DNA of 64,000 nucleotides from Phycicoccus sp. Soil748. Its GTDB lineage: Bacteria; Actinomycetota; Actinomycetes; Actinomycetales; Dermatophilaceae. The position numbers were made by a program, and so were the translations under genes. The notes under the pieces are model-generated. The model saw only the letters and a list, made by a program, of their open reading frames with translations. It was not told where the DNA came from and made no database searches. Positions 1-8,400 of the stretch are shown one piece after another; position 1 is the first letter of the stretch, and every line of letters begins with the position of its first letter. The DNA lies in NCBI RefSeq assembly GCF_001428025.1, contig NZ_LMSC01000012.1, positions 16,547 through 80,546 of the forward strand, written 5' to 3'.

Positions 1-2
1 AA

Positions 3-329
3 ATGGACCGGGACGAGGAGCCCGAGGATCCTGCCTCCTGGTTCGCGTTCGGGGCACTCGTCGCCTGGGTCTACGCGGCCGATGCAAACACGACCTCAGC
101 CTCCGACGGGGTCGTCCACACCTTCAACCGCGTGTCCGAACTTCTGGACGAGATCGACAACGATCTCGGGGATACCCAGCTGCTGAACAAACTGCTGCTC
201 GTGATGAACGGCCTGGGCGGGACGGCCGAGTCGTGGGCCACGCTGTCCCAAGGCGTACGGGAAGCCGTCGATCGGCTTCGCTCTCGCTACCAGCGAAGAC
301 GCAGGGTCAGGGGCTGTTTCGATGTCTGA
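3..329 (+). CDS. hypothetical protein, possibly 5'-partial
   Basis: A 108-residue product that I do not recognise. Codon use looks like real coding sequence, with mostly G/C third positions, and the frame ends at a TGA 40 bp before the convergent DUF4386 gene. The N-terminus is acidic, the middle is mildly helical with several Leu-rich stretches, and the C-terminus is strongly basic (an Arg run near residues 93-102). There is no signal peptide or clear membrane segment. The ATG lies two bases from the window edge, so the true start may be outside the window and no ribosome binding site can be judged. Confidence 0.45.
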   Translation: MDRDEEPEDPASWFAFGALVAWVYAADANTTSASDGVVHTFNRVSELLDEIDNDLGDTQLLNKLLLVMNGLGGTAESWATLSQGVREAVDRLRSRYQRRRRVRGCFDV

Positions 330-369
330 GATGAGGGCTGGAGGCGGCCGGCTGGTCCGACGGTGGAGC

Positions 370-1140
370 TCACCCGGTCAGCTGGGCGCCCTTGTCTCGG
401 CGGGATGCCGGGACGACTTGCCTCGTGGGTCGACCAGCGTCGCCCACACGGATGCCGTCCGCGTCGACGTCCGAGGGGTTGAATCCCTTGGCCAGCAACC
501 AGGCGGCCAGGACCATCTCCTGCAGGGCGATCGGGATGTTGAGCACCGTGTTGACGGTGGAGAAGCCGAAGTCCTGGGTGTACCCGGAGTAGACGGTGGC
601 GACCAGGCCCAGCGCGGCACCGGCCAGTCCCCAGCCCGAGAGCCACCGGGGCACGAGCCGTGCACGGTAGAGCACGAAGTAGTACATCAGGGCTGCGGTG
701 AGGAAGGGCAGCATCCCGACGAACCCGGTTGTCCAGTCGCGCACCGCGAGCAAGGCGTCTCCGGTTGCACGGAAGGCCGCTGCGTCGGCTCCCGCCGCGA
801 GCGAGTCCTGGCTGACCGTCAGGAGCACCAGCAGGCCGAGCGTCCCGATGAGGACCATCACGCCCTCCACCACCCTTCCGGCCACGGATCCGAGAGCCAG
901 CGCACGGTTGTGGCGTCGGATGACGGGGTACAACGCGATGGCGATGCCCGCGCCGGTGGCAGCCCACGCGAACTCCAGGAGAGCCGTCCAGATGACACGG
1001 CTGTCGCTGACTGCCAGCCGGTCCAGGTAGTCGGAACCCTCGAGGGTCGCGCCCAGGGGCACGGCGCTGAGGATGCTGGTGGCGGTGCAGGCGATGAGCA
1101 GGAGTCCCACCGCGATGGCGTTGCCACGGTATCGGTTCAT
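370..1140 (-). CDS. DUF4386-type multi-pass membrane protein
   Basis: A 256-residue integral membrane protein with about six hydrophobic segments (roughly residues 7-27, 45-68, 82-104, 130-155, 165-188 and 205-222), matching the length and pattern of the DUF4386 family, whose function is unknown. The start is the ATG at 1140, chosen because AGGAG-rich sequence lies just upstream on the minus strand and the protein then begins directly with a short basic N-terminus and the first membrane helix. The long upstream extension of the frame has shadow-like composition. It is monocistronic as far as can be seen and convergent with the hypothetical gene at 3-329. Confidence 0.75.
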   Translation of the reverse strand: MNRYRGNAIAVGLLLIACTATSILSAVPLGATLEGSDYLDRLAVSDSRVIWTALLEFAWAATGAGIAIALYPVIRRHNRALALGSVAGRVVEGVMVLIGTLGLLVLLTVSQDSLAAGADAAAFRATGDALLAVRDWTTGFVGMLPFLTAALMYYFVLYRARLVPRWLSGWGLAGAALGLVATVYSGYTQDFGFSTVNTVLNIPIALQEMVLAAWLLAKGFNPSDVDADGIRVGDAGRPTRQVVPASRRDKGAQLTG

Positions 1141-1453
1141 GATCTTCTGCCCTTCTCCTGAGGTGGTGCACGCAGACGGTGGTGTGCGCAGTCCGTGGTG
1201 CCCGCAGACCGGCTCAGGCGCGGGGTCGTGAGCCATCACCGGTTTGCGTGCCTCATCGCGGCCAGCGCCTGCCTGGCGGCCAACCGCGGCGAATGCCGAC
1301 AACACCGCGCCCCGCGGATTCCCACGCTATGACGCTCCTGTGGCCAAGGAAGGGTCGATGGTCCCGGCTACGTCCCGGCACCACTCCGGAAACGGGCTCC
1401 GAGCCGCTCACGTGGTCTGGGACCCAAGCGATCCCGGCCGGGGATGTGGTGCG
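1141..1453. other. intergenic region, no gene supported
   Basis: This 313-bp gap separates the start of the DUF4386 gene from the end of the histidine kinase operon; both are on the minus strand. It must hold the DUF4386 promoter and the operon terminator, but I see no convincing -35/-10 pair and no strong hairpin with a T tract. Reading frames that cross it look like shadows of neighbouring genes. Confidence 0.5.
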
Positions 1454-2563
1454 TCAGGCGGGCAGGCGGACGACGAAACGGCACCCGCTGCCGTGGTTGC
1501 CGACGGTGACGGTGCCGTGGTGCGCCTCGACGAGTCCGCGCACGATGGCCAGGCCGAGCCCGGCGCCGCTGTCGGGGCCCGGTGTGCGGGCCCGGGTGCC
1601 GCGCCAGCCCACCTCGAAGACGGAGTCGAGGTCGTCGGGGTGGATCCCGCCGCAGCCGTCGGTGACGGTGAGCTCCACCAGGCCGCCGGCGGTGCGGCCC
1701 TCGACGAGGACGACCCCGTCAGCGGGGGTGTGGCGGATGGCGTTCATGACGAGGTTGGCAACCACGCGCGACAGGGCTGTGGCGTCGGCGCGGAGCTCGA
1801 CGTCGGGGTGCACGTGTCCGCCGAGCTGCACGCCGTGGGTCCTGGCCACCGGGGCGGCTCCGGCGATCGTCTCGCTGACCACGTCGCGCAGCACCATGGG
1901 TTGCAGGGTGAGGTTGAGCGATCCCGCGTGGATGCGGGAGAGCTCGAAGAGGTCGTCGACCATGGTCGCCATCCGGTTGGTCTCCTTCAGCATCTGCCGG
2001 TGGTAGCGCTGCGGGTCGGTGGCGATGCCGTCGTCGAGGGCCTCGGCCATGGCGCGCAGCCCGGCCAACGGGGTCCTCAGGTCGTGCGAGACCCAGGCGA
2101 CGAGCTCGCGCCGGGACTGCTCGAGCCGTCGTTCGCGGGCCTGCGAGGTGCGCAGGCGTTCACTGCTCCGCGCGAGTTCTTCGGCGACGGCGCGCAGCTC
2201 GGCCGAGTCGGCACCGGGCGGGTGGACGTCCTTGCCGGCGCCGACAGCGGAGGCCATGCCCCGCAGCCGTCTCGCGGAGAGGGCCAGGGTGCGAGCCAGG
2301 AAGAGCGCGAACGCCGCAGACACGAGGCCCGAGACGCCACACACGAGGACCACCACGCCGAGGTCGTGCGTGGACAGGAACATGGCACGCGCCGTGCCCA
2401 CCACGCCGGCCACCACACCGCCGACCGCGACGACGGCGATGAGGCCCACGGACCAGCGGATGGGGGCTCGTCGCAGGCGCCAGCCGACGAGGGCGCCGAT
2501 GACACCCACCCCCAGTGACCACCCTGCGGCGATGAGCACCACGCTGACCTGGTCATGGGTCAT
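1454..2563 (-). CDS. membrane sensor histidine kinase
   Basis: A 369-residue sensor kinase. Three hydrophobic segments (about 7-28, 36-58 and 70-93) are followed by a HAMP-like linker, a HisKA domain with the H-box SHDLRTPLAGLR (phospho-acceptor His160), and an HATPase_c domain with N-box LVMNAIRH (Asn274), G1 box DGCGG (302-306) and G2 box GAGLGLAI (333-340). There is almost no extracytoplasmic sensor domain, so it probably senses a signal in or at the membrane. The start ATG overlaps the stop of the response regulator gene by 4 bp (ATGA, 2560-2563), so the two are translationally coupled. It is the last gene of a seven-gene minus-strand operon. Confidence 0.92.
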   Translation of the reverse strand: MTHDQVSVVLIAAGWSLGVGVIGALVGWRLRRAPIRWSVGLIAVVAVGGVVAGVVGTARAMFLSTHDLGVVVLVCGVSGLVSAAFALFLARTLALSARRLRGMASAVGAGKDVHPPGADSAELRAVAEELARSSERLRTSQARERRLEQSRRELVAWVSHDLRTPLAGLRAMAEALDDGIATDPQRYHRQMLKETNRMATMVDDLFELSRIHAGSLNLTLQPMVLRDVVSETIAGAAPVARTHGVQLGGHVHPDVELRADATALSRVVANLVMNAIRHTPADGVVLVEGRTAGGLVELTVTDGCGGIHPDDLDSVFEVGWRGTRARTPGPDSGAGLGLAIVRGLVEAHHGTVTVGNHGSGCRFVVRLPA

Positions 2564-3237
2564 CGAGGTTCCCACCGGTAGCCGACCCCCCACACGGTGA
2601 GCAGGCGCGTCGGCCTCCGTGGGTCGGTCTCGACCTTCTCCCGCAGGCGACGGACGTGGACGGTCACGGTCGACTGGTCGCCGAAGGACCAGCCCCAGAC
2701 CTCGCGCAGCAGCGCGTCGCGTGACCACACCCGGCGTGGGTTCGCGACGAGGAAGTGGAGCAGGTCGAACTCACGGACGGTCAGCGGGAGGGCGGTCCCG
2801 GCCAGGACGGCCGAGTGCTCGGCGGGTTCGACCACGAGGTCGCCATCCGTGACCGTGGCGCCCTTGGGGTGCCTCTGCCCGACGCGGCGCAGGACCGAGT
2901 CGACGCGAAGGGCCAGCTCGCGCGGGCTGAACGGCTTGGTGACGTAGTCGTCGGCGCCCAACCGCAGACCGACCAGGCGGTCGGTCTCTGCCCCGAGGGC
3001 GGTGAGCATGATGACAGGGACATCGGTGCTCTCGCGAAGCCGGCGGCAGACCTCGAGCCCATCGACGCCGGGCAGCATGAGGTCGAGGACCACGAGGTCC
3101 GCACCCCTGCCCCGCATCGACCTGAGCGCGTCCTCGCCGTTGCCGGCTTCCTGTACGTGGTGGCCGGCGGCGCGCAGGTAGGACACGACGACCTCCCGGA
3201 CGGTGAGGTCGTCGTCGACGACGAGTACCTCAGCCAC
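2560..3237 (-). CDS. OmpR/PhoB-family response regulator
   Basis: A 225-residue two-component regulator. The receiver domain (1-115) has the acidic pocket near residues 8-10, phospho-acceptor Asp52, Thr79 and Lys101 in the KPF motif. A winged-helix Trans_reg_C DNA-binding domain follows (about 125-222). It starts with GTG at 3237 and overlaps the upstream membrane-protein gene by 8 bp. The partner is the kinase encoded directly downstream. Its location inside the operon of the molybdopterin oxidoreductase and glycosyltransferases suggests that it either controls that operon or responds to its products, which is inference. Confidence 0.93.
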   Translation of the reverse strand: MAEVLVVDDDLTVREVVVSYLRAAGHHVQEAGNGEDALRSMRGRGADLVVLDLMLPGVDGLEVCRRLRESTDVPVIMLTALGAETDRLVGLRLGADDYVTKPFSPRELALRVDSVLRRVGQRHPKGATVTDGDLVVEPAEHSAVLAGTALPLTVREFDLLHFLVANPRRVWSRDALLREVWGWSFGDQSTVTVHVRRLREKVETDPRRPTRLLTVWGVGYRWEPR

Positions 3238-3655
3238 GCGCTGCTCCCTTGCGTCGACCGCGGACGGCGATCGCGACCGCTGCGACCAAGACTAGGACGG
3301 CGACGCCGACCCAGCCTGCTGCGTACGGGCGGTCCAACAGGGTGGGGTTGTCGGCCTTGGCGCCGAACCGGCCGAGCACCGGCACAGCCACGAGGGTGAC
3401 CGCGCCCAGGACCACCACCGCGAACACGGCGGCCGGACGGGACCAGGCCGGCAACGTCCGAGCGGCGGCGACCCCGGCCACCACGACCAACGGGGCCAGC
3501 ACGCCGTCGTGGACGACCACGACACCAGCCAGCCACGGGAGGGTGGCCAGCAGGTTGGTCCACCCGAGGCCGAGGAACCGGACGACGCCGTACAGGCCGA
3601 CCAAGGCCCCGAGGGCGGCCATGGTGGTGCGGACCAGTCGAAGCTCCGTGCTCAC
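3230..3655 (-). CDS. small four-helix membrane protein of unknown function
   Basis: A 141-residue protein that is nearly all membrane: hydrophobic stretches at about 10-30, 34-60, 70-95 and 112-133, with a short basic tail. I do not recognise the family. The start is the GTG at 3655, forming a GTGA overlap with the stop of the molybdopterin oxidoreductase gene upstream; an upstream ATG in the same frame would create a long overlap and is less likely. Tight coupling to the oxidoreductase suggests that it may be a membrane partner of it, or a subunit that helps electron transfer. Confidence 0.7.
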   Translation of the reverse strand: MSTELRLVRTTMAALGALVGLYGVVRFLGLGWTNLLATLPWLAGVVVVHDGVLAPLVVVAGVAAARTLPAWSRPAAVFAVVVLGAVTLVAVPVLGRFGAKADNPTLLDRPYAAGWVGVAVLVLVAAVAIAVRGRRKGAARG

Positions 3656-4821
3656 GGCCGCACCTCCAACCGGCTGACCCACTTGGTCTGCAAGGCGCCG
3701 GGACGGTTGGGGGCGATGACCCGGCACGGGTAGCCGTGGTCGAGCGAGAGGGGTTCGCCGGCCAGGGTCAGGGCGAGGATCGCCTCACGGTCAGCAGCTA
3801 CGTTGCCCGGAAGTCGGCTCCGGCTGGACGCTCCGACCCGTTGGAGCGACTCGACGAGCACTGCCGACCCGGTGGGGGCGCCGACCAGGTCCACGAGGTC
3901 GGCCACGCGGACCCCACCCCACACTCCCGAGGCGCTCCATCCCTCGACGCACGCGATGGGCAGGGTGGCTGTGGTCTGGGGCATCGCCTCGAGGTCCGCT
4001 CGGGAAAGGCGTCGCTCCGTGTCGCCCCAGGCGACCACGAGGGCGAAGGCGGGGTCGGCTGCAGCCCTCGCGACGCCGGCCGCAGCCGCGGTCTTGTTGA
4101 CGGGTATGCCGCCGGGTCCGGTTCCGGTGCGCGTCGCGAGGACCGACAACCGGCGGACTCCGGGCACACCGGAGGCTGCGGTGGTCACGACGGCGACCGC
4201 TGCTGCCGCCCACGTGACACCTAGGACGGTACGTCGCGAGACGGTGCCTTGCGCCGGCTGCCCCTGGGGCTCGAGCCACGCCGTGCGGATGACGGGCAGC
4301 TTCACGGCGACGTGCACGAGGAGCGCACCCATGGCCACCCAGCCGATGGCGAAGTGTGTGGCGCGGAACGAGAAGGACCACGGGTACCACTGGGCGGAGT
4401 TCGCCAGGCCGCTGACGAGCTGGAACGAAGCACTGGACACGAGGACGAGGACCGACAGGCGTTCGGCGGCGTCGAGCACCTGCGCGCGCCTCACGGCGGG
4501 CGGGCGGCGGAACAGCTGGGGGAAGACCGACCACAGCTTGACGAGCAGCAGGGGGACGGCGGCGGTGCCGGCGGCGACGTGCACGCCCTGCGTCACCCGG
4601 TACAGCCAGACGGGTCGCGTGGGCAATGGCAGGACCGGGTCCGGCAGCTGCGCCAGGTGGCTCCAGACGCCGGTGAGGAAGGCGAGCAGGAAGCAGGCGC
4701 CGAGCCACGTGCCGACGCGGGCGGTGAGCTCGCGGTTGCGCGCGGTGCTCGGGAAGTCATCGGGTTCCGGCAGTGCGTCGACGAGCCTGGTCAGGGCATC
4801 GGTGAACCGGGTGCTGCTCAA
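3652..4821 (-). CDS. membrane-anchored molybdopterin-dependent oxidoreductase (sulfite-oxidase fold)
   Basis: A 389-residue two-part protein. The N-terminal half (about 35-180) has four membrane helices with His81, His156 and His170 placed like the haem ligands of cytochrome b561-type domains. After a fifth hydrophobic segment (about 198-216) comes an external molybdopterin domain of the sulfite oxidase/YedY type, where Cys291 in ACVEGWS is the expected molybdenum ligand. It should pass electrons between a periplasmic-side substrate and the quinone pool; the substrate is unknown. The start appears to be TTG at 4821, forming a TTGA overlap with the upstream methyltransferase. The anchored b-haem plus molybdopterin fusion in an operon with glycosyltransferase genes is a recurrent but uncharacterised arrangement. 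Confidence 0.85.
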   Translation of the reverse strand: MSSTRFTDALTRLVDALPEPDDFPSTARNRELTARVGTWLGACFLLAFLTGVWSHLAQLPDPVLPLPTRPVWLYRVTQGVHVAAGTAAVPLLLVKLWSVFPQLFRRPPAVRRAQVLDAAERLSVLVLVSSASFQLVSGLANSAQWYPWSFSFRATHFAIGWVAMGALLVHVAVKLPVIRTAWLEPQGQPAQGTVSRRTVLGVTWAAAAVAVVTTAASGVPGVRRLSVLATRTGTGPGGIPVNKTAAAAGVARAAADPAFALVVAWGDTERRLSRADLEAMPQTTATLPIACVEGWSASGVWGGVRVADLVDLVGAPTGSAVLVESLQRVGASSRSRLPGNVAADREAILALTLAGEPLSLDHGYPCRVIAPNRPGALQTKWVSRLEVRP

Positions 4822-5531
4822 CGGCCCTGCTCCCGTGCGTGGGTGAGGACGGCGACGGTGCGTCCACGCCGACGAGTGACCTGGGCGATGGTGAGCTGGG
4901 CGGCGGCAGCGGTCTCCGGCAACGCGTCAGGGCCCAGCTCCGCCCAGGGGAACGAGGTGGAAGCCAGCCCACCTGCCCGCAGGTGGAGCTGGTGGACGCG
5001 AAGACCGGTGCCTGCAGGAGCGAGGTCGACCACGATTCGTCCGTCGGGGCGGATGATCCGGCCGGCACGGACGAGCAGTCCGGCGGGGTCGCCGCCGATG
5101 CCGATGTTCCCGTCGGCGAGGAGCGCGGTGCCCCAGCTGCCCTCGCTCGGTACGGGGTCGAACAGGCTTCCGCAGACGACGGGGATGTCGCGACGCCTGG
5201 CCTCGGCGATGGCTGACCGCGAGGCGTCGACGCCCAGCACGTCGTGGCCGCGGTCTCGGAGCTCCGCCGCGAGGCGACCGGGGCCGCAGCCCAGGTCGAT
5301 CGTGGATCCGTGGCAGTGGTCGAGCAGGAACCGGTCACTGCGCGAGGCGCGACCGGTCCAGCTCCGGACTGGGAGCTGGTGGTGGGTGCCGCGACCGTCT
5401 ATCACCGCCGTGAGGGTCCCGAGGGTCAGCGCGACGGCGAAGACCTTCGCTGGGGACACACGTCCGTGGGCGCTTGCCGCTGTGGTGTCGGCGTCTGCAT
5501 CGTCCAGGCTCGTGCTGGCCAGGGTGCTCAC
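4818..5531 (-). CDS. class I SAM-dependent methyltransferase
   Basis: A 237-residue protein with the SAM-binding motif I DLGCGPGRLAAEL at about 79-91, followed by an acidic residue in motif II (LGVDAS). The first ~70 residues are variable and include the sequence DRFLLDH that precedes this fold in related actinobacterial enzymes. The substrate is not predictable; the operon context with DUF2064 and GT2 enzymes suggests a sugar, lipid-linked intermediate or small secondary metabolite. It starts with GTG at 5531 in a GTGA overlap with the DUF2064 gene and ends in a TTGA overlap with the oxidoreductase gene. Confidence 0.85.
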   Translation of the reverse strand: MSTLASTSLDDADADTTAASAHGRVSPAKVFAVALTLGTLTAVIDGRGTHHQLPVRSWTGRASRSDRFLLDHCHGSTIDLGCGPGRLAAELRDRGHDVLGVDASRSAIAEARRRDIPVVCGSLFDPVPSEGSWGTALLADGNIGIGGDPAGLLVRAGRIIRPDGRIVVDLAPAGTGLRVHQLHLRAGGLASTSFPWAELGPDALPETAAAAQLTIAQVTRRRGRTVAVLTHAREQGR

Positions 5532-6211
5532 GACGTCCCTCCCGTCCCGGAGGCGAGGAGCTCGCGCCAGCCGCGGGCGAACCTGGTGTTCGGCGCTGCC
5601 GCCGCAGCGACCTCGGCGTCGGCCGCGGTGTCGACGTCGTTGAGCTCCTCGGTGGGCAGCACGGTCCCTGCTGTCCTCTCGACGCAGTCCCGGGTACGGG
5701 CCCAGGTGTCATGGCGCGACATCGGCACGCGCCGCAGCTGTGTGACGTCGCCGGGGGCCGTGGTCGCCAGCACCCACCATCCGCCGTCCTGTGCCCTGCC
5801 CAGCACCGGTCGTCCGCTCCTGGTGGCTGCGACGACCTGCTCCAGGTGGCGTGCAGTGAGGTGTGGGGTGTCCATCCCGATCTGCACCACCGGACCACCG
5901 TGGGTGACATGAGCGTCTCGGTGCGCGGTCTCGAGCCTCTCCGCGAACGTTGCCCCTTCTTGGGCGACCACGTCCCAGCCGGACAGCGCACGGTCCAGCT
6001 GGGCAGGCTCGACCGATCTCGCAGGCGCCCCGGCCAGCGCGATGACACGTCGCCCTGGTGGGAACACGGACTCGCAGACGGCGAGCGTGTCCAGCAGGGC
6101 CGCATGCGCCAGACGTGCAGCTGCCTCGGGGCCGATCGTGGCGCCGAGCCTTGTCTTGACGGCCCCCGGTACGGGCGCCTTGGCCATGACGAGAACCGTC
6201 GCCGTGGTCAC
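5528..6211 (-). CDS. DUF2064 / TIGR04282-type nucleotidyl- or glycosyl-transferase-like protein
   Basis: A 227-residue protein with the MAKAPVPGAVKTRLG start typical of the DUF2064 family, a GT-A-like fold related to nucleotidyltransferases, followed by a GMDTPHL segment (acidic metal site) and a GRAQDGGWW segment. Family members often sit beside a GT2 enzyme and a methyltransferase, as here. The exact reaction is not established. It starts with GTG at 6211, overlapping the GT2 stop by 4 bp, and is coupled to the methyltransferase gene downstream by another GTGA. Confidence 0.85.
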   Translation of the reverse strand: MTTATVLVMAKAPVPGAVKTRLGATIGPEAAARLAHAALLDTLAVCESVFPPGRRVIALAGAPARSVEPAQLDRALSGWDVVAQEGATFAERLETAHRDAHVTHGGPVVQIGMDTPHLTARHLEQVVAATRSGRPVLGRAQDGGWWVLATTAPGDVTQLRRVPMSRHDTWARTRDCVERTAGTVLPTEELNDVDTAADAEVAAAAAPNTRFARGWRELLASGTGGTS

Positions 6212-6867
6212 GGCAGCGACCTGACGAGGTCATGGGCTGCCTTGGCCGAACCGCGCAGGGACCCGGACACCTTGGACGTGGTGCCAGCGGCCCGGGCCCG
6301 GTACGTCATGTCGTGCTCGACCACGGACCAGCCAGCACGGTGCGCCCGGACGAGAACCTCCACCGGGTACCCGAAGCGCAGGTCCTGGACCCCTAGCGCC
6401 ATCAGGTCTGTGCGACGGGTCACCCGGACCGAGGGGATGTCGTGCAGTCGCAGGCCCGTGCGTCGGCCGATCCACCAGGCTGCGGCCGCGTTGAACAGCC
6501 GGGCATGCACGCCGATGACGCCGCGGGCGACGGGTCGACGTCGCCCGACCGCCATCGTCGCCCGTCCTTGCGCGACGTCGTCGAGCAGTGGCGCCAGCTC
6601 GGCGGGGTCCAGTGACCCGTCACCGTCCATCACCGCGACGTACCGCGCCGCGGCGGCCCTGATCCCGGCCTGGACCGCCGCGCCGTACCCGGGTTGGTGT
6701 TCGACGACGACTCGCGCGCCCAGACCGCGGGCGACCTCGGCAGTTCCATCCGTGGAGCCGTTGTCGACGACGAGCACCTTCATGCCTGACGGGACTGCGG
6801 CGAGCAGGGCGGGCAGTGCGAGCGCCTCGTTGCGGCACGGGAGGATGAGTTCGCAGTCCAGGCTCAT
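6208..6867 (-). CDS. family 2 glycosyltransferase
   Basis: A 219-residue GT-A glycosyltransferase. Visible motifs are LILPCRNEA at the N-terminus, VDNGSTDGT (34-42) for nucleotide binding, and MDGDGSLDP (80-88) as the DXD-like metal site. There is no C-terminal membrane anchor, so it should be a soluble or peripheral enzyme of the dolichol-phosphate mannosyltransferase-like group acting at the inner membrane face. It is the first gene of the seven-gene operon, so the operon promoter should lie in the 111-bp gap between it and the divergent gene starting at 6979. Confidence 0.88.
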   Translation of the reverse strand: MSLDCELILPCRNEALALPALLAAVPSGMKVLVVDNGSTDGTAEVARGLGARVVVEHQPGYGAAVQAGIRAAAARYVAVMDGDGSLDPAELAPLLDDVAQGRATMAVGRRRPVARGVIGVHARLFNAAAAWWIGRRTGLRLHDIPSVRVTRRTDLMALGVQDLRFGYPVEVLVRAHRAGWSVVEHDMTYRARAAGTTSKVSGSLRGSAKAAHDLVRSLP

Positions 6868-6978
6868 GCCACGACGCTAGGCGCGCGACCGATGCTGTTG
6901 CGGTGCCAAAGATTACGAGAGTCTGACCAGTCGTCTGTGGACTCCTCGCCGAGGCAAGGGGTCTGCGAGTGTCGGGAC

Positions 6979-8400
6979 GTGACCTCCTCACGGCTCTCCG
7001 GACCCAGTGCCACCACTGCGACCCGCCCGCCTTCCGGACCAGCTCCTGACGCCCCTGCGGACGGGCGCGCCGGCGCCGTCCTGGCCGCTGGAGCCGGCGT
7101 CGCGACCGCGCTGTTCGCGGTGGCCGTCGTGGTGGCGAGGCTGCCCGGGGTCGACGTGCACGCCGGTCTGGCCGCCCCGATGCTGGCGACGTGGGGCCCA
7201 CGCGTCGGGCTGGGTTCGGTGCCGGTGCTGGTGCTGGTGTGGTGGTCCGCCACTGCCAGGCCCTGGGGGTGGGTGCTGCGGCTGAGCTGGAGCCGACTCA
7301 TGGTCGTGGCGTGGGCGTCATCTGCGGCCTGGATGGTGTCGCTGGCCCTCGTCGACGGAGTCGACGGCATCGGCGCGGTGCTCGACCGTCCCAGCGAGTA
7401 CCTCTCATCGGCGCGCGCGGTCGATGACGTCGGTGACCTGCTGCGCTCCTTCGTCAGCCGGATCCCGTTGACCGCGAGCGACAGCTGGCCGGTGCACGTG
7501 GCCGGCCACCCGCCGGGCGCGTTGCTGTTCTTCGTGGCGCTGTCTCGGATCGGCATGGGCTCAGGGCCGGCGGCCGGCCTCGTCGTTGTCGCGGTCGCGG
7601 CGACCGTGCCGGTCGCGGTAGCCGTGACCTGTCGGGGCCTCGGTGAGCAGGCTCGTCTCCGCCCAGTGCTGCCGTTCCTGGTGATGGGTCCGTTCGCGGT
7701 GTGGCAGGCGGTCTCGGCCGACGCGGTGTTTGCCGCGGCAGCCGCGTGGACCGTCGCCCTGGCGGCGATGGCCGGTGCTGCCCGCCGTCGGCCCGTCGCG
7801 AAGGCCTGGGCCGGCGCTGCGGGCGTCGGGCTCGGCGCGTGCGCCATGCTGTCGTACGGCCTTCCCCTCATGGCCGTGGTGGTCCTCGCCGTCCTGGCCG
7901 GCGCGCGAGGCTGGACGCGCGAGGTGGCTCGCCTGCTCGGGGTGGTGGCGGTGGGGGTGGCCTCCGTGATGGGTGGTTTCGCCCTGGCTGGGTTCGCGTA
8001 CTGGGATGCGTACCCCGTTCTGCACCAACGGTACTGGGACGGTCTGGCCACGGCGCGACCGGCCGCATACTGGCTCTGGGCCGACGTGGCCCTGCTGGCG
8101 GTGTGCGCGGGACCGGTACTGTTCGGGGCCCTCGCCCTCTCCGGCCACCGTCTCCTGGACGCCTTTCGTCACCCGCAGCGAGATCCGCTCATGACGCTGG
8201 TCGCCGGCGCCGTCGTCGCGGTGGTGCTCGCGGACCTGTCGTTGATGAGCAAGGCCGAGGTGGAACGGATCTGGCTCCCGTTCGTGCCGTGGCTGCTGCT
8301 CAGCACGGTGACGCTACCCGCCCGTTGGCGTCGGTCGGCCCTGGTCGGACAGGTCGGCCTGGGGCTGCTGGTCCAGTCGCTCCTGGTGACGCCGTGGTGA
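6979..8400 (+). CDS. GT-C-like polytopic membrane protein
   Basis: A 473-residue protein with about ten to twelve hydrophobic segments. After a Pro/Ala-rich N-terminus, a long non-membrane loop (about residues 115-180) contains LTASDSWPVHVAGHPPGALL, the kind of acidic/His-Pro loop seen in GT-C glycosyltransferases after their first helices. I infer a lipid-linked sugar transferase; the donor is unknown. The start is set at GTG 6979 because the upstream part of the frame is poorly composed, but no clear ribosome binding site is seen. It is followed, with a possible 4-bp GTGA overlap, by an NAD-dependent epimerase gene, which fits a shared envelope-glycan role. Confidence 0.75.
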   Translation: MTSSRLSGPSATTATRPPSGPAPDAPADGRAGAVLAAGAGVATALFAVAVVVARLPGVDVHAGLAAPMLATWGPRVGLGSVPVLVLVWWSATARPWGWVLRLSWSRLMVVAWASSAAWMVSLALVDGVDGIGAVLDRPSEYLSSARAVDDVGDLLRSFVSRIPLTASDSWPVHVAGHPPGALLFFVALSRIGMGSGPAAGLVVVAVAATVPVAVAVTCRGLGEQARLRPVLPFLVMGPFAVWQAVSADAVFAAAAAWTVALAAMAGAARRRPVAKAWAGAAGVGLGACAMLSYGLPLMAVVVLAVLAGARGWTREVARLLGVVAVGVASVMGGFALAGFAYWDAYPVLHQRYWDGLATARPAAYWLWADVALLAVCAGPVLFGALALSGHRLLDAFRHPQRDPLMTLVAGAVVAVVLADLSLMSKAEVERIWLPFVPWLLLSTVTLPARWRRSALVGQVGLGLLVQSLLVTPW

